Shown here in pieces: positions 26,603-35,836 of a stretch of DNA of 64,000 nucleotides. The translations under genes and the position numbers were made by a program. Under the pieces are notes generated by a model. It searched no databases, was not told the DNA's origin, and saw nothing but the letters and a program-made list of their open reading frames with translations. Within the stretch, counting starts at the first letter, position 1, and each line of letters opens with the position of its first letter. The stretch comes from Phyllobacterium sp. T1293 (GTDB taxonomy: Bacteria; Pseudomonadota; Alphaproteobacteria; Rhizobiales; Rhizobiaceae): assembly GCF_020731415.2 (NCBI RefSeq), contig NZ_CP088273.1:1865001-1929000 (forward strand), written 5' to 3'.

Positions 26603-27082
26603 CTAGTCGCTGGAAGCAGCCAGAAGTTTCTTCAGCTGCTTCTTTTCGCTATCCGATAGCGGGGTGGTTTCGATTGGCGCGCGCCGACGGCGTAGAATTG
26701 AAACGCCAATCGCGATGGCACCTGCCAGCAGAGCGGCGATGGGAAATCCCCAGAGCAGGATTGTGCTCAGCATCAGCCGTGGTTTTAAAAGAACGAATTC
26801 GCCATAACGGGCAACGACGAAATCCAGCACCTGCTCGTCCGTATCACCCGCCGTCAGCCGCTCGCGCACCAGAACCCGTAAATCCCTGGCAAGATCAGCA
26901 TTGGAATCGTCAATCGACTGGTTCTGGCACACCATGCAGCGCAGTTCGGTGGAAATGGTGCGCGCGCGCGTCTCCAGCGCCGGATTGGGCAGTACTTCAT
27001 CGGGCGAAACCGCCTGTGCAGCCGTTGCGCCGAGATAAAGGGCGGTTAGCAGCACAAAAAAGACTGCAGATACCAGCCTCAT
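26603..27082 (-). CDS. ccmH: Cytochrome c maturation protein CcmH (CycL)
   Basis: CcmH (159 residues) is a periplasm-facing thiol protein that reduces apocytochrome c before heme attachment. It has a signal-like start ([17 protein letters not shown]), the redox motif [16 protein letters not shown], the conserved [12 protein letters not shown] helix, the [10 protein letters not shown] sequence and a C-terminal membrane helix. Its ATG overlaps the ccmF stop as ATGA, fixing the start at 27082. It is the last gene of the ccmIEFH operon. Confidence 0.93.
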   Translation of the reverse strand: MRLVSAVFFVLLTALYLGATAAQAVSPDEVLPNPALETRARTISTELRCMVCQNQSIDDSNADLARDLRVLVRERLTAGDTDEQVLDFVVARYGEFVLLKPRLMLSTILLWGFPIAALLAGAIAIGVSILRRRRAPIETTPLSDSEKKQLKKLLAASSD

Positions 27083-29070
27083 GCCATGGCACCTTTCGCC
27101 CGGCCCGTCTTTGCGGCTTTGGCCTTGCCCGGCGCACCAACCCGCAACCGCCGGTCTGCCAGTGACATGGCACCGCCCGCCATCATGACCAGCGCACCGA
27201 GCCAGATCAGTGTCACATAGGGTTTCCACCAGACGCGCACGACAATGCCACCATCCTTGGTGGCATCACCAAGCGAAACATAAAGCTGGCTGAACAGGAA
27301 TGTCCTGATACCCGCTTCCGTCGTCTGCATCTTGCGCACGGGATAGAAACGCTTTGACGACATCAGCGTATCAACGTCGCGCGCTGCACTGTCGAGAATG
27401 GTGAACTTGCCCTGATCTTCGGTGAAATTCGAATCTTTCACCGGGTCGATGCGATCAAAGCGCAGCGTATAGCTGGCAACCCGCAGTGTTTCGCCCGGCT
27501 TCATCACCGTCACGTCTTCCGTGGCAAAGGTTGAGACAGAGACAATACCCAGCAGGGTTACACCAAGGCCGAAATGCGCGAATGCCGTACCGAATACGGA
27601 TTTGGGCAACCCGGTCAAACGGCGCAGCATGACGGCGAAGGGAGCCTTGCCAATACCGGCCTTCAAGGAAAGATCGGTCAATGCGCCAAGCATCAGCCAG
27701 AAAGCGAGCCCAATACCGAACGCGGAGAAGATTGCCGTGCCTGATGTCTTGTAGAGAACCACGGCCACGACAAGCAGCGCGACGAAGAACGCCATCATCA
27801 GGCGCTGGGCAACACCGAGAATATCGCCGCGCTTCCAGGCCAAAAGCGGGCCAAATGGCACAGCGGCAAGCAGCGGGATCATCAGCGGGCCGAAGGTCAT
27901 ATTGAAGAAGGGCGGGCCAACGGAAATCTTTTCGCCTGTTAATGTTTCCAGGAGCAGCGGATAGAGCGTGCCGATCAGCACGGTCGCAGCCGCTGTCGTG
28001 AGGAAGAGATTGTTGAACACCAGCGCCCCTTCGCGTGAGATCGGCTGGAACAGGCCGCCGGGTGCAAGTGTCTGCGCGCGGCGGGCAAACAGCGTCAGCG
28101 AACCGCCGATGAAGAACACGAGAATGGCGAGAATGAAGAGGCCGCGCCCCGGATCGGTCGCGAATGTATGGACCGAGGTGAGCACGCCCGAACGCACCAG
28201 AAATGTGCCGAGCAGCGACAGGGAGAAGGTGAGAATGGCCAGCAGCACTGTCCAGATTTTCAGCGCCGAGCGCTTTTCCATGACCAGAGCCGAGTGCAGC
28301 AGCGCCGTTCCGGCGAGCCATGGCATGAAAGAGGCGTTTTCAACCGGGTCCCAGAACCACCAGCCTCCCCAGCCAAGTTCATAATAAGCCCAGTAGGAGC
28401 CCATCGCGATGCCACCGGTCAGAAACATCCATGCAGTCAGCGTCCACGGACGTACCCAGCGCGCCCAAGCCGCATCGATACGCCCATCGATGAGCGCTGC
28501 AACGGCAAACGAAAAGCATACGGAAAAACCGACATAGCCGAGATAAAGCAGCGGCGGATGGATCGCGAGGCCGATGTCCTGCAGGATCGGGTTGAGATCC
28601 TGTCCCTCAATCGGTGCAGGTGTGATGCGGGTGAACGGATTAGAGGTGGCAACGATGAACAGCAGGAAGGCAGAGCCGATCCATGCCTGCACACCGAGCA
28701 CATTGGCTTTGAGAGACGGCGGCAGATTGTTACCGAAGAAAGCAACCAGCGCGCTGAAGAATGCGAGTATCAGCACCCACAGCAGCATTGAGCCTTCGTG
28801 GTTGCCCCAGACACCGGTGATTTTATAAAGCAGCGGCTTTTGCGAATGGGAGTTTTCCCAGACATTCTGCAGCGAGAAGTCCGAAGCGACATAGGCTGAG
28901 GTCAACGCCACAAAGGCCAGCGCAATCAATGCAAAGACGGTGAAGGCAGCCGGAACGGCAACGGCCATCATGCGGTTGTCATTGCGCCGTGCGCCCCAGA
29001 CCGGCACGACAGCCTGTATAATGGACAGGGCAAGCGCCAGAACCAAAGCGAAATGTCCGAGTTCCGTCAT
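27079..29070 (-). CDS. ccmF: Heme lyase subunit CcmF (CycK)
   Basis: CcmF (663 residues) is a large inner-membrane protein that, with CcmH and CcmI, attaches heme to apocytochrome c. It has many membrane helices and the tryptophan-rich WWD domain ([20 protein letters not shown]), with flanking His residues expected to bind heme, and the [13 protein letters not shown] segment. The start ATG 29070 overlaps the ccmE stop (ATGA). Confidence 0.95.
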   Translation of the reverse strand: MTELGHFALVLALALSIIQAVVPVWGARRNDNRMMAVAVPAAFTVFALIALAFVALTSAYVASDFSLQNVWENSHSQKPLLYKITGVWGNHEGSMLLWVLILAFFSALVAFFGNNLPPSLKANVLGVQAWIGSAFLLFIVATSNPFTRITPAPIEGQDLNPILQDIGLAIHPPLLYLGYVGFSVCFSFAVAALIDGRIDAAWARWVRPWTLTAWMFLTGGIAMGSYWAYYELGWGGWWFWDPVENASFMPWLAGTALLHSALVMEKRSALKIWTVLLAILTFSLSLLGTFLVRSGVLTSVHTFATDPGRGLFILAILVFFIGGSLTLFARRAQTLAPGGLFQPISREGALVFNNLFLTTAAATVLIGTLYPLLLETLTGEKISVGPPFFNMTFGPLMIPLLAAVPFGPLLAWKRGDILGVAQRLMMAFFVALLVVAVVLYKTSGTAIFSAFGIGLAFWLMLGALTDLSLKAGIGKAPFAVMLRRLTGLPKSVFGTAFAHFGLGVTLLGIVSVSTFATEDVTVMKPGETLRVASYTLRFDRIDPVKDSNFTEDQGKFTILDSAARDVDTLMSSKRFYPVRKMQTTEAGIRTFLFSQLYVSLGDATKDGGIVVRVWWKPYVTLIWLGALVMMAGGAMSLADRRLRVGAPGKAKAAKTGRAKGAMA

Positions 29071-29513
29071 TGCTGCTTGTTCTCCCCTTGCCACACACCC
29101 TTGGCCTTCAGACTGTCGGCAACTTCCTTCGGCATATAGTTTTCATCGTGCTTGGCAAGAACGCTATCAGCCGTAAAAGCCCCACCGGGTGCAAACTTGC
29201 CTTCGATCACCACACCCTGATCTTCGCGGAAAAGATCGGGCAGAATTCCATCATAGGTTACGGGAACGCTTTTGATATGGTCAGTGACCGCAAAGGTGAT
29301 TTTTGTTCCCTCGCCGCGCACCACGCTGCCTTTTTCCACCAGTCCGCCGAGCCGAAAGCGCGATTCCGATTGCAGGTCGGCAGCGGCAATGTCGGATGGC
29401 ATACGGAAAAACGCGATGCGCTGTTGAAGTGCAAACAGCACCAGTCCGGCAGCGCAGGCCAGCACCACCAGGGCGCCGCCAATCACTGAAAGCCGTTTCT
29501 GCTTGCGTGTCAT
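29067..29513 (-). CDS. ccmE: Heme chaperone CcmE (CycJ)
   Basis: CcmE (148 residues) carries heme in the periplasm for cytochrome c assembly. It has an N-terminal membrane anchor, the [12 protein letters not shown] beta-barrel start, and the covalent heme-binding His in [14 protein letters not shown]. The start overlaps the ccmI stop by one base (TGATG); a GTG one codon earlier is also possible. Confidence 0.94.
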   Translation of the reverse strand: MTRKQKRLSVIGGALVVLACAAGLVLFALQQRIAFFRMPSDIAAADLQSESRFRLGGLVEKGSVVRGEGTKITFAVTDHIKSVPVTYDGILPDLFREDQGVVIEGKFAPGGAFTADSVLAKHDENYMPKEVADSLKAKGVWQGENKQQ

Positions 29514-30703
29514 CACTTCTTCTCCGGCCTGGTATCACCAGGCTGCTCCGCCAGACCGAGATCATCTGCGACCGCATCAAGACGCGCAAGCTTGTCGCCG
29601 CTCAACACTTTGCGAGCACTGGCCAAGGCTTCCAGCGCATCATTGGGCCGGTTGAGAACCACATAGGAGCGGACGAGCTTTTCCCAGCCTTCCACATCAT
29701 CTGGCGATTGCTTGAGCTTTTCGGCAAGACTGGCAACCATGCCTTCGATCATGGCAGCACGATCCTGCACATTCATGGACGCGGCAGCATCCACCTGCGC
29801 GGCATCGGGACCTGTTGCCCGGTCGATATCGCTGACATCGGGTGCGTCGCCGGCGATTTCCTTGTCGAGACGTGTCAGCGCTGCCTGCGCTTCGTCACGC
29901 CACGGCACGTCACTCGGTGCGTCGGCAAGCAATTTGCGGATCAAATCACGGGATTCAATGAGTTTGCCCTGCTGCATCCAGCCATTGATAATGAAGAATT
30001 GCGGGCGCATATCACCGGGATTGAGAGCCAGCGCACGGTTAAAACTAGCTTCGGCTTCCGGCGTCATCGTGCCCCCGGCAACCGCAGACAAGGCTTCGCC
30101 AAGACCAATCTGCCGGGGACCACTGTCGCCGTTCAACCGTATGGCGTTGCGATAGGCAGTTACCGCATCAGCCGGACGGCCGGTGCGCAGATAGATGGGC
30201 GCCAGCACTTCCCAGCCCTGACCATCATCAGGATTGAGCGTGAGATGCGCTTCAGCGCGGGCGATCAGTTCGGCAGGGGTTGCCTGATCGGCCGGGCGTG
30301 CAAGACGTTCCGCCAGAGGCTGCGCAGGCAGATCAGGTGAACCAGTCTTGGCATAAATACTCCAGGAAATCAGCGGAATGGCCAATACAGTTGCGAGCGT
30401 TGCCCACTCGCGGGTCGCGCTCTTTTGCGGACGGAAAACTGATTTGTCAGCTTCCGCTGCAGCGGCGGATTTCAGCAAACGCCGGCTTATTTCTGCACGT
30501 GCCTGTTCGGCGCTTAGCGCATCAATGAGGCCGCGCTTTTCGTCCGCCTCCAGTTCCCGCAACTGATCGCGGTACACTTCGACATCATATGTATCGTCCG
30601 AGACGCTTGTCTTGACGCGTCGCGTGAGGGGTAAGAGCACGACAAGCGTTGCGACAACTGTCAAGAGTGCAGCGGAAATCCAGAAAATCATGAGCTGAGA
30701 CAT
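29513..30703 (-). CDS. ccmI: Cytochrome c maturation protein CcmI (CycH)
   Basis: CcmI (396 residues) is an inner-membrane chaperone that binds the C-terminus of apocytochrome c. It has two N-terminal membrane helices flanking a cytoplasmic loop with a leucine-zipper-like segment ([17 protein letters not shown]) and a periplasmic TPR region ([27 protein letters not shown] and later repeats). GGAGACT precedes ATG 30703. It is the first gene of the operon, so the promoter should lie just upstream. Confidence 0.93.
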   Translation of the reverse strand: MSQLMIFWISAALLTVVATLVVLLPLTRRVKTSVSDDTYDVEVYRDQLRELEADEKRGLIDALSAEQARAEISRRLLKSAAAAEADKSVFRPQKSATREWATLATVLAIPLISWSIYAKTGSPDLPAQPLAERLARPADQATPAELIARAEAHLTLNPDDGQGWEVLAPIYLRTGRPADAVTAYRNAIRLNGDSGPRQIGLGEALSAVAGGTMTPEAEASFNRALALNPGDMRPQFFIINGWMQQGKLIESRDLIRKLLADAPSDVPWRDEAQAALTRLDKEIAGDAPDVSDIDRATGPDAAQVDAAASMNVQDRAAMIEGMVASLAEKLKQSPDDVEGWEKLVRSYVVLNRPNDALEALASARKVLSGDKLARLDAVADDLGLAEQPGDTRPEKK

Positions 30704-30769
30704 AGTCTCCAAGCGCTGCAAAATCCAAATGGATTTCGCAGATAGGGCAATTCGCCGCAAAGCGATTGA

Positions 30770-31243
30770 ATGATTAGAGTGGCGGGCTAAGCCAAAGCCC
30801 GATGGAATTGGGCCAAATTCACCCGCCCCTTGGCGTTTCCGCCTGAATGCAACAGAATAAGCTCAAATACTTCAGAGACATAGCCACCGATACGGCTTAA
30901 TCCGCTAAACTCCCTAGTAGTCTAACTCGCCTCAGTTCATGTCTGGCTGCGTTCTCATGAGTCTGCGATCTAATACTAATTGCTATGAACGTATGGGCGG
31001 AAAATTGTGCCACTATAGTCGAATTCAACGGGAAAACTGCCATGACTGATCGATCAGAGGCCTTGTGATAAACACATTGGATCCGCCAACGAGACAATTA
31101 TCTACAATCTCAAACATATTTTGAAAGTTTAAACTAAAATTTAATATCGCAAGACTCGATTATCTCAAGTAACCATCAAAGTAAATATCGAATATTAGCG
31201 ATTTCTACATAGTAATTATTATATTTTATATTTTACGGAATAA
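30770..31243. other. Gene-free AT-rich stretch between the ccm operon and the acyltransferase
   Basis: No convincing gene is seen. Composition shifts from GC-rich to strongly AT-rich towards 31.1-31.24 kb, which marks the edge of the atypical acyltransferase segment. A short CGGGCT/AGCCCG stem lies near 30783. Confidence 0.5.
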
Positions 31244-31255
31244 TTGGAGTGGACT

Positions 31256-32398
31256 TTGGAAAAGAATACTGATATCGAAGCATTGAGGGCCATTGCTCTA
31301 TTCACCGTTATATCCTTTCATGTTCAAGAATATTTCAGTTGGCGCGTAGAAGGAATATACAGTTTTCGCTCGCTCTTTTCTTACTGGGGCGGCGTTGACC
31401 TGTTCTTTTGTGTTTCGGGATTCATAATAGCCAAGTCTGTAGCGCATAGTGAAAGACGCAAAAGTCACCGTTATTTCCCCGCTTTTTCAATACCTTTTTG
31501 GATCAAGCGCGCGTTTAGATTATGGCCAGCGGCGTGGTTTTGGTTATTTTTTGTGCTTTTTTGCTCCGCATTCCTTAATAGAGGTGGTTATTTTGGATCT
31601 CCCCTACAAAACTTTGTAAGCCAAATATATGCAATGACGCACGTTGCGAATTTATATTTTTACTATTGCAGGCTTGGCAATTCATGCGGGGTCAACAGTG
31701 TATATTGGAGTCTTTCACTTGAAGAGCAGTTCTATTTTTTCTTCCCGTTTGTTTTTTTCTTTATACCGAGAAAGTATTTTATAGCGCTCGCTTTAGTGTT
31801 CCTGGCACTGATGATCCCTGTTGATAGAGGCCAAGGTATTTATGGCTCTGTGCGCATTGATGCTATTCTAATAGGTGTACTCATTGCCTTTTGGAGCGAA
31901 CATAAATCATATGAAAATTTCGAACCGACCTTTTTGGCCAATAAATATGCTGCATGGATAACAGCCGTTTTCCTGACAATCGTCATTGGAATTTTTGGTT
32001 CAGCATTGTTCGCCGTTGTTCCACCTAGCGCGTCCTTCATTGCCTTCGCATCCGGTGTGCTCGTGCTCATCGCGTCCTATAACAAAATGTACATTTGTGG
32101 AAACGCGGCGATCTCCGGTATTTGTCGGTTCGTTGGCGCAAGAACATATTCGCTGTATTTATCCCACATACCAGCAGCGATGTCGTCCAAAGAGCTGCTT
32201 TTTCGCTTAGAAGCCCCCCAGAATTTGTATGTTTACTCAGCGCTCGGCTTAATTATGACTCTTGTTTTCAGCGAGTTTAGCTATCGCCTCATAGAAGAGC
32301 CAATCAGGCGCCTTGGTCGCAAAATAGCGGAAGATAAAGAGGCTGAATTACAGAACAATAATGATTGCAGTGAAAATCAACCTTTCGCGCCTCGGTAG
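31256..32398 (+). CDS. Acyltransferase 3 family membrane protein
   Basis: The protein (about 380 residues) has ten or so membrane helices and the family marks: DIEALRAIALFTVISFHV (with the catalytic His), WGGVDLFFCVSGFIIAKS, SVYWSLSLEEQFYFFFPF and SLYLSHIP. Such enzymes O-acylate sugars of lipopolysaccharide, exopolysaccharide or Nod factors at the inner membrane. TTG 31256 is preferred because GGAG lies 6 bases before it; TTG 31244 is the alternative, and no ATG is available near the start. The gene is visibly AT-rich with many TTT and ATA codons, unlike its neighbours, which suggests recent acquisition. Confidence 0.85.
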   Translation: MEKNTDIEALRAIALFTVISFHVQEYFSWRVEGIYSFRSLFSYWGGVDLFFCVSGFIIAKSVAHSERRKSHRYFPAFSIPFWIKRAFRLWPAAWFWLFFVLFCSAFLNRGGYFGSPLQNFVSQIYAMTHVANLYFYYCRLGNSCGVNSVYWSLSLEEQFYFFFPFVFFFIPRKYFIALALVFLALMIPVDRGQGIYGSVRIDAILIGVLIAFWSEHKSYENFEPTFLANKYAAWITAVFLTIVIGIFGSALFAVVPPSASFIAFASGVLVLIASYNKMYICGNAAISGICRFVGARTYSLYLSHIPAAMSSKELLFRLEAPQNLYVYSALGLIMTLVFSEFSYRLIEEPIRRLGRKIAEDKEAELQNNNDCSENQPFAPR

Positions 32399-32412
32399 TT
32401 GAGTTTAGCCAA

Positions 32413-32450
32413 GCGGGCTTGAGGCTTCCTGCACAGAAGTCTCAAGCCGC
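32413..32450. terminator. Stem-loop after the acyltransferase
   Basis: GCGGGCTTGAGGCTTC (32413-32428) pairs with GAAGTCTCAAGCCGC (32436-32450) apart from one unpaired base and one G-T position, around a 7-base loop, 14 bases after the acyltransferase stop and before the convergent lipoprotein gene. No T-run follows, so factor-independent termination is uncertain. Confidence 0.45.
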
Positions 32451-32513
32451 TCATGCGGAATATTTTCTTCACCCGATTCTATCAGTTCTACGGTCAAAGC
32501 GCGGATTGAACAA

Positions 32514-32948
32514 TTAGTTCAAAGGCGTCCAGCTGCCGTCCTCATTGCGGCAGGCTGTTCCGCGCGCTGTCTGCGGCGTTCCATCGATGCGGATCGTATG
32601 GGTGTACTGCCGGCAGTTCTGCGAACCGACCTGATAGGGCTGCGCTGCAACCACTTCACCGCTGCGGCTCCCCGCGCTGTTTTTCCACTCGATAGCCTTG
32701 CCCGCAGGGGAATATTCCAGCGCCTGATATTCCGCCTGTAATGCGCGTTTACGATCAGCAGGTTCAAGTGACGCATTGCCGATCAGTCCTCGGCCCAGAG
32801 CGGCCAGCACATCCGATGTGGCGGGCTCAGATGATTTGCCGGTCAGGCGGGCGAATGTGCCTCCGCCAGCCTTGGGACCTGACGTGGTCGAACAGGCAGA
32901 CAGAAGAAGGACGGCAACAAGCGAAAGAGCAATCTGGGATTTCATCAT
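32514..32948 (-). CDS. Outer-membrane lipoprotein of the 17-kDa surface antigen type
   Basis: This protein (about 143 residues) has a lipoprotein signal peptide with lipobox LLSAC and hence a lipid-modified Cys. The mature protein has a helical middle (AALGRGLIGNASLEPADRKR) and a C-terminal domain with paired cysteines in GSQNCRQYTHTI and ARGTACRNEDGSW, the pattern of RT0821/Lpp0805 surface proteins. It probably anchors in the outer membrane; the specific role is unknown. ATG at 32948 or 32945 (MMKSQ) can start it. Confidence 0.82.
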   Translation of the reverse strand: MMKSQIALSLVAVLLLSACSTTSGPKAGGGTFARLTGKSSEPATSDVLAALGRGLIGNASLEPADRKRALQAEYQALEYSPAGKAIEWKNSAGSRSGEVVAAQPYQVGSQNCRQYTHTIRIDGTPQTARGTACRNEDGSWTPLN

Positions 32949-33033
32949 GGGTCCGTTTTTACGGGGCCTTGTCATATAGGCAATAGCTAGCAATTACTTA
33001 TGACCTGATTGGATGCATAGTTGCAAGCGCGAT

Positions 33034-34434
33034 TCAGTCGCCGGCAACCGGAAGCACAATGCGAGCGCACAGGCCGCCAAGTGCTTCGCTTCGCTCGAGA
33101 CGCAAGGAGCCGCCATATTCGCGCACCGTGTCGTGGACAATGGAAAGGCCGAGCCCTGTTCCCGGTTTGCTTTCATCAAGCCGCTTGCCGCGCGTCAAGG
33201 CATCCTTGATCTGCCCCGGCGCCAGACCCGGACCATCGTCCTCAACGCTGATGTCGAAGGCGTTTTCCATCGTCTCCGGATTGGCCACGGACAGGGTAAG
33301 CCGAATTGCGCTGCGGCCCCATTTACCGGCATTTTCCAGGAGATTGCCGACAATTTCCTCAAGATCTTCCTGTTCGCCGGCAAAAACAGCTTCGGGCATC
33401 TCGTTGACAAAACTCAGGTCCATGCCCGGATTGAGCTTGGCGGTAACGCGCACCAAACGGGCGAGAATGGGCGTCACAGGCGCGCGGAAAACCACGCTGT
33501 CGCGTTGTGCCGCCACTCGCGCCCGTTGCAGATAGTGCTGGATCTGCACCTGCATGGCGGCACTTTGTTCGGCAACAATCTTGCCTTTTGCCCCACCAAT
33601 CGTGCGGCTTTCATTGGCAAGAACCGACAGAGGTGTTTTCAGGGAATGAGCGAGATTACCGACCTGCGTGCGCGAACGGTCCATAATGCGGCGGTTATTT
33701 TCGATGAGCGCATTCATTTCCCGCGCCAACGGTGCGATCTCGATAGGCAGATCCTCGTCGAGGCGAGACACCTTGCCCTCCCGGATATCGGCAAGCGACT
33801 GACGCACACGATCCAGCGGTCGCAGACCGAACAGAATCACGGCCGCATTGATGAGTGTTCCGCCTACACCGAAAAAGCCGAGATAGAAGTAAAGCGTATT
33901 GCGGAAATCAGCGATCTCCCCTTCCAGTTCGCTCAAATTGCCCATGACGCGAAACCGTGCGACGCGGTTTTCCGCATCCAGCACAACTTCCGTCTCGACA
34001 ATGGAAAGTTCTTCGCCCTTGAGACCCGGCTCCGTATAGGAACGCTGGAACGATGTATCGAATGGAACCATCAGGGTGGAAGGCGAATCGACGGTTTTGC
34101 CGCCGAGCGAGATCGAGCGCAGCGACCCCTTCAGATTGTCCGCAACGGGGTCAACAGACCAGTACCAGCCGGAAAATGGGCTTGAATAGCGCACTTCGCC
34201 CGGATCGGGCCGCCCGACAAGCGTACCATCATTAACACTGACCGAGGCGATAACACTGAACAGATGCGCGGAAAGCAGCTGCTGAAAGCTGTGCTGGCGT
34301 GCTTCGCCATAGAGTGCCGAGATGATCGTGGCGATGGCAACGAAGGAAACAATGGTCCAGAGCGTCGAAAAGAGAATAACGCGCAGGGAAAGCGAACGGA
34401 AATTGGGAAGATAACGGGTAAATCGTATATTCAC
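33034..34434 (-). CDS. feuQ: Sensor histidine kinase FeuQ
   Basis: The 466-residue kinase has two membrane helices (about 20-45 and 190-215) around a periplasmic domain of about 140 residues, a HAMP-like linker (RPLDRVRQSLADIREGK), HisKA with His263 in GNLAHSLKTPLSVL and an ATPase domain (NLLENAGKWG, DDGPGL, GTGLGLSIVHDTV). HSLKTPLSVL is typical of the PhoQ-like FeuQ group. In Sinorhizobium FeuPQ activates export of cyclic glucans at low osmolarity and is needed for symbiosis; Brucella has a homologue. It follows feuP by 22 bases. Confidence 0.85.
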   Translation of the reverse strand: MNIRFTRYLPNFRSLSLRVILFSTLWTIVSFVAIATIISALYGEARQHSFQQLLSAHLFSVIASVSVNDGTLVGRPDPGEVRYSSPFSGWYWSVDPVADNLKGSLRSISLGGKTVDSPSTLMVPFDTSFQRSYTEPGLKGEELSIVETEVVLDAENRVARFRVMGNLSELEGEIADFRNTLYFYLGFFGVGGTLINAAVILFGLRPLDRVRQSLADIREGKVSRLDEDLPIEIAPLAREMNALIENNRRIMDRSRTQVGNLAHSLKTPLSVLANESRTIGGAKGKIVAEQSAAMQVQIQHYLQRARVAAQRDSVVFRAPVTPILARLVRVTAKLNPGMDLSFVNEMPEAVFAGEQEDLEEIVGNLLENAGKWGRSAIRLTLSVANPETMENAFDISVEDDGPGLAPGQIKDALTRGKRLDESKPGTGLGLSIVHDTVREYGGSLRLERSEALGGLCARIVLPVAGD

Positions 34435-34456
34435 GCGTTTGCCCTGCTCCCGCCAC

Positions 34457-35134
34457 TCAGGCTTTGCTGTCCTGCGATTTGATGCGGTAGCCCATGCCGC
34501 GGATCGTTTCGATCAGATCGATACCCATTTTCTTGCGCAAACGTCCGACGAAGACTTCGATCGTGTTCGAATCACGGTCGAAATCCTGATCATAAAGATG
34601 CTCCACCAGTTCCGTGCGTGAAACGACCTCGTCCATATGGTGCATGAGGTAGGATAGCAGACGAAATTCGTGTGAGGTGAGCTTCAGCGTTGTGCCGCTG
34701 ACAGTGGCTTTCGACGTCTTGGTATCGAGCCGTAGCGGTCCACAGCTGATTTCTGACGACGCATGACCCGCCGCGCGGCGAATCAAGGCACGCAGGCGCG
34801 CCAGCACCTCCTCAATATGGAAAGGCTTGGCCACATAATCATCGGCACCGGCATCAATCCCGGCAACCTTATCGCTCCAGCGGTCACGCGCAGTCAGCAG
34901 CAGTACCGGCATGATGCGACCATCACGGCGCCATTTTTCCAGCACCGTCAACCCGTCCATCTGCGGCAGGCCAATATCGAGAATCACCGCGTCATAGGGT
35001 TCCGTATCGCCGAGGAAATGCCCCTCTTCGCCATCAAACGCGTGATCGACCACATAGCCCGCCTCGGTCGTCGCTTCGACAAGCTGACGATTCAGATCAC
35101 GATCATCTTCAACGATGAGTATTCTCATGCGCAC
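34457..35134 (-). CDS. feuP: Response regulator FeuP
   Basis: FeuP (225 residues) is an OmpR-family regulator: receiver domain with EDD (9-11), Asp53 in VILDIGLPQ and Lys in YVAKPFHIEE, and a winged-helix domain (TSHEFRLLSYLMHHMDEVVSR, then NTIEVFVGRLRKKMG and IRGMGYRI). It is the upstream partner of FeuQ. The alternative start M3 (MRILIVED) is equally possible. Confidence 0.87.
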   Translation of the reverse strand: MRMRILIVEDDRDLNRQLVEATTEAGYVVDHAFDGEEGHFLGDTEPYDAVILDIGLPQMDGLTVLEKWRRDGRIMPVLLLTARDRWSDKVAGIDAGADDYVAKPFHIEEVLARLRALIRRAAGHASSEISCGPLRLDTKTSKATVSGTTLKLTSHEFRLLSYLMHHMDEVVSRTELVEHLYDQDFDRDSNTIEVFVGRLRKKMGIDLIETIRGMGYRIKSQDSKA

Positions 35135-35180
35135 TTTCCCCCGCCGGATAAGCTGAAAAACGGATCAGGCAACATCCGGT

Positions 35181-35477
35181 TCAGTTTGCTGGCACCGCAA
35201 CCTCGACACGGCGCGGACGTTCACCGTCCTTGCCGGGAATGAGGACCACGATCACGCAAACCTCGCGACCATTCTGCGTCTGGGACGTGGCGCGGGCAAG
35301 GGTTCCACCCTGTGACTCCGCCACCTGCTGGCCGACTGCAGAACAGTCAGCCGCCGCCAGCTGAAGCAACGCACTGTTCTGCGACGCATCAGGCGCAATC
35401 GGAACCGCCCCGGCATGAAACACGCCGGATGCTGAAATCAGGGCCGCTAGGGGCAAAGAGAAACGTGTGTTTTTCAT
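35181..35477 (-). CDS. feuN: Small periplasmic protein, candidate FeuN
   Basis: This product (about 98 residues) has a signal peptide (MKNTRFSLPLAALISASG, then FHAGA) and a short mature domain with two cysteines (AADCSAVGQQVAES and GREVCVIVVLIPGKDG), and ends RVEVAVPAN. In Sinorhizobium FeuN is a small periplasmic protein encoded just upstream of feuPQ that restrains the FeuQ kinase. Position, size, export signal and C-terminal domain all agree, but identity is inferred. MM gives alternative starts at 35480 and 35477. Confidence 0.7.
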   Translation of the reverse strand: MKNTRFSLPLAALISASGVFHAGAVPIAPDASQNSALLQLAAADCSAVGQQVAESQGGTLARATSQTQNGREVCVIVVLIPGKDGERPRRVEVAVPAN

Positions 35478-35570
35478 CATGGCGTCATTATTATCAATTG
35501 CTGTCTGAACGATGCATGAACAGTTGGACGTGGCACGAACCATTGGTGCCACAGGTCACGTCTTTTAACA

Positions 35571-35789
35571 TCATATTTCTTTACGTGAAATGAGCGTCGT
35601 TGCACTCAATCGACCAAAAAATGCGGCGATTCCGCTGAGCGCGGTCAGAAACTGCATAATCGTATCGGCAAGATGAGCCTCGACGTCATGGTCGAGCGAG
35701 ACATTGAAGAAGCTCGAACAGGACAAAACAACAGTGACAATCGAGGCCCAGATGGTCTTCGACAAATACCAGGGCTTTTCATTGGTCAT
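35571..35789 (-). CDS. Holin-like small membrane protein at the end of the GTA cluster
   Basis: This 72-residue protein has a first hydrophobic segment (SKTIWASIVTVVLSCSSFF) and a second (TIMQFLTALSGIAAFFGRL) between charged ends, the layout of phage holins with a KPWYLSKTIW start. AGGA precedes ATG 35789. It lies 47 bases after the last GTA tail gene on the same strand. A holin would help release particles, but in Rhodobacter the GTA lysis genes lie elsewhere, so the link is inferred. Confidence 0.6.
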   Translation of the reverse strand: MTNEKPWYLSKTIWASIVTVVLSCSSFFNVSLDHDVEAHLADTIMQFLTALSGIAAFFGRLSATTLISRKEI

Positions 35790-35836
35790 AATCAATTCCT
35801 TTCTGAAACAGTTTGATTCTAAAGGGTTTTTATCTA

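Noticed and set aside
33013..34185. 390-codon plus-strand frame opposite feuQ
   Set aside because: FeuQ motifs are clear on the minus strand; the plus-strand frame has no recognisable domain.
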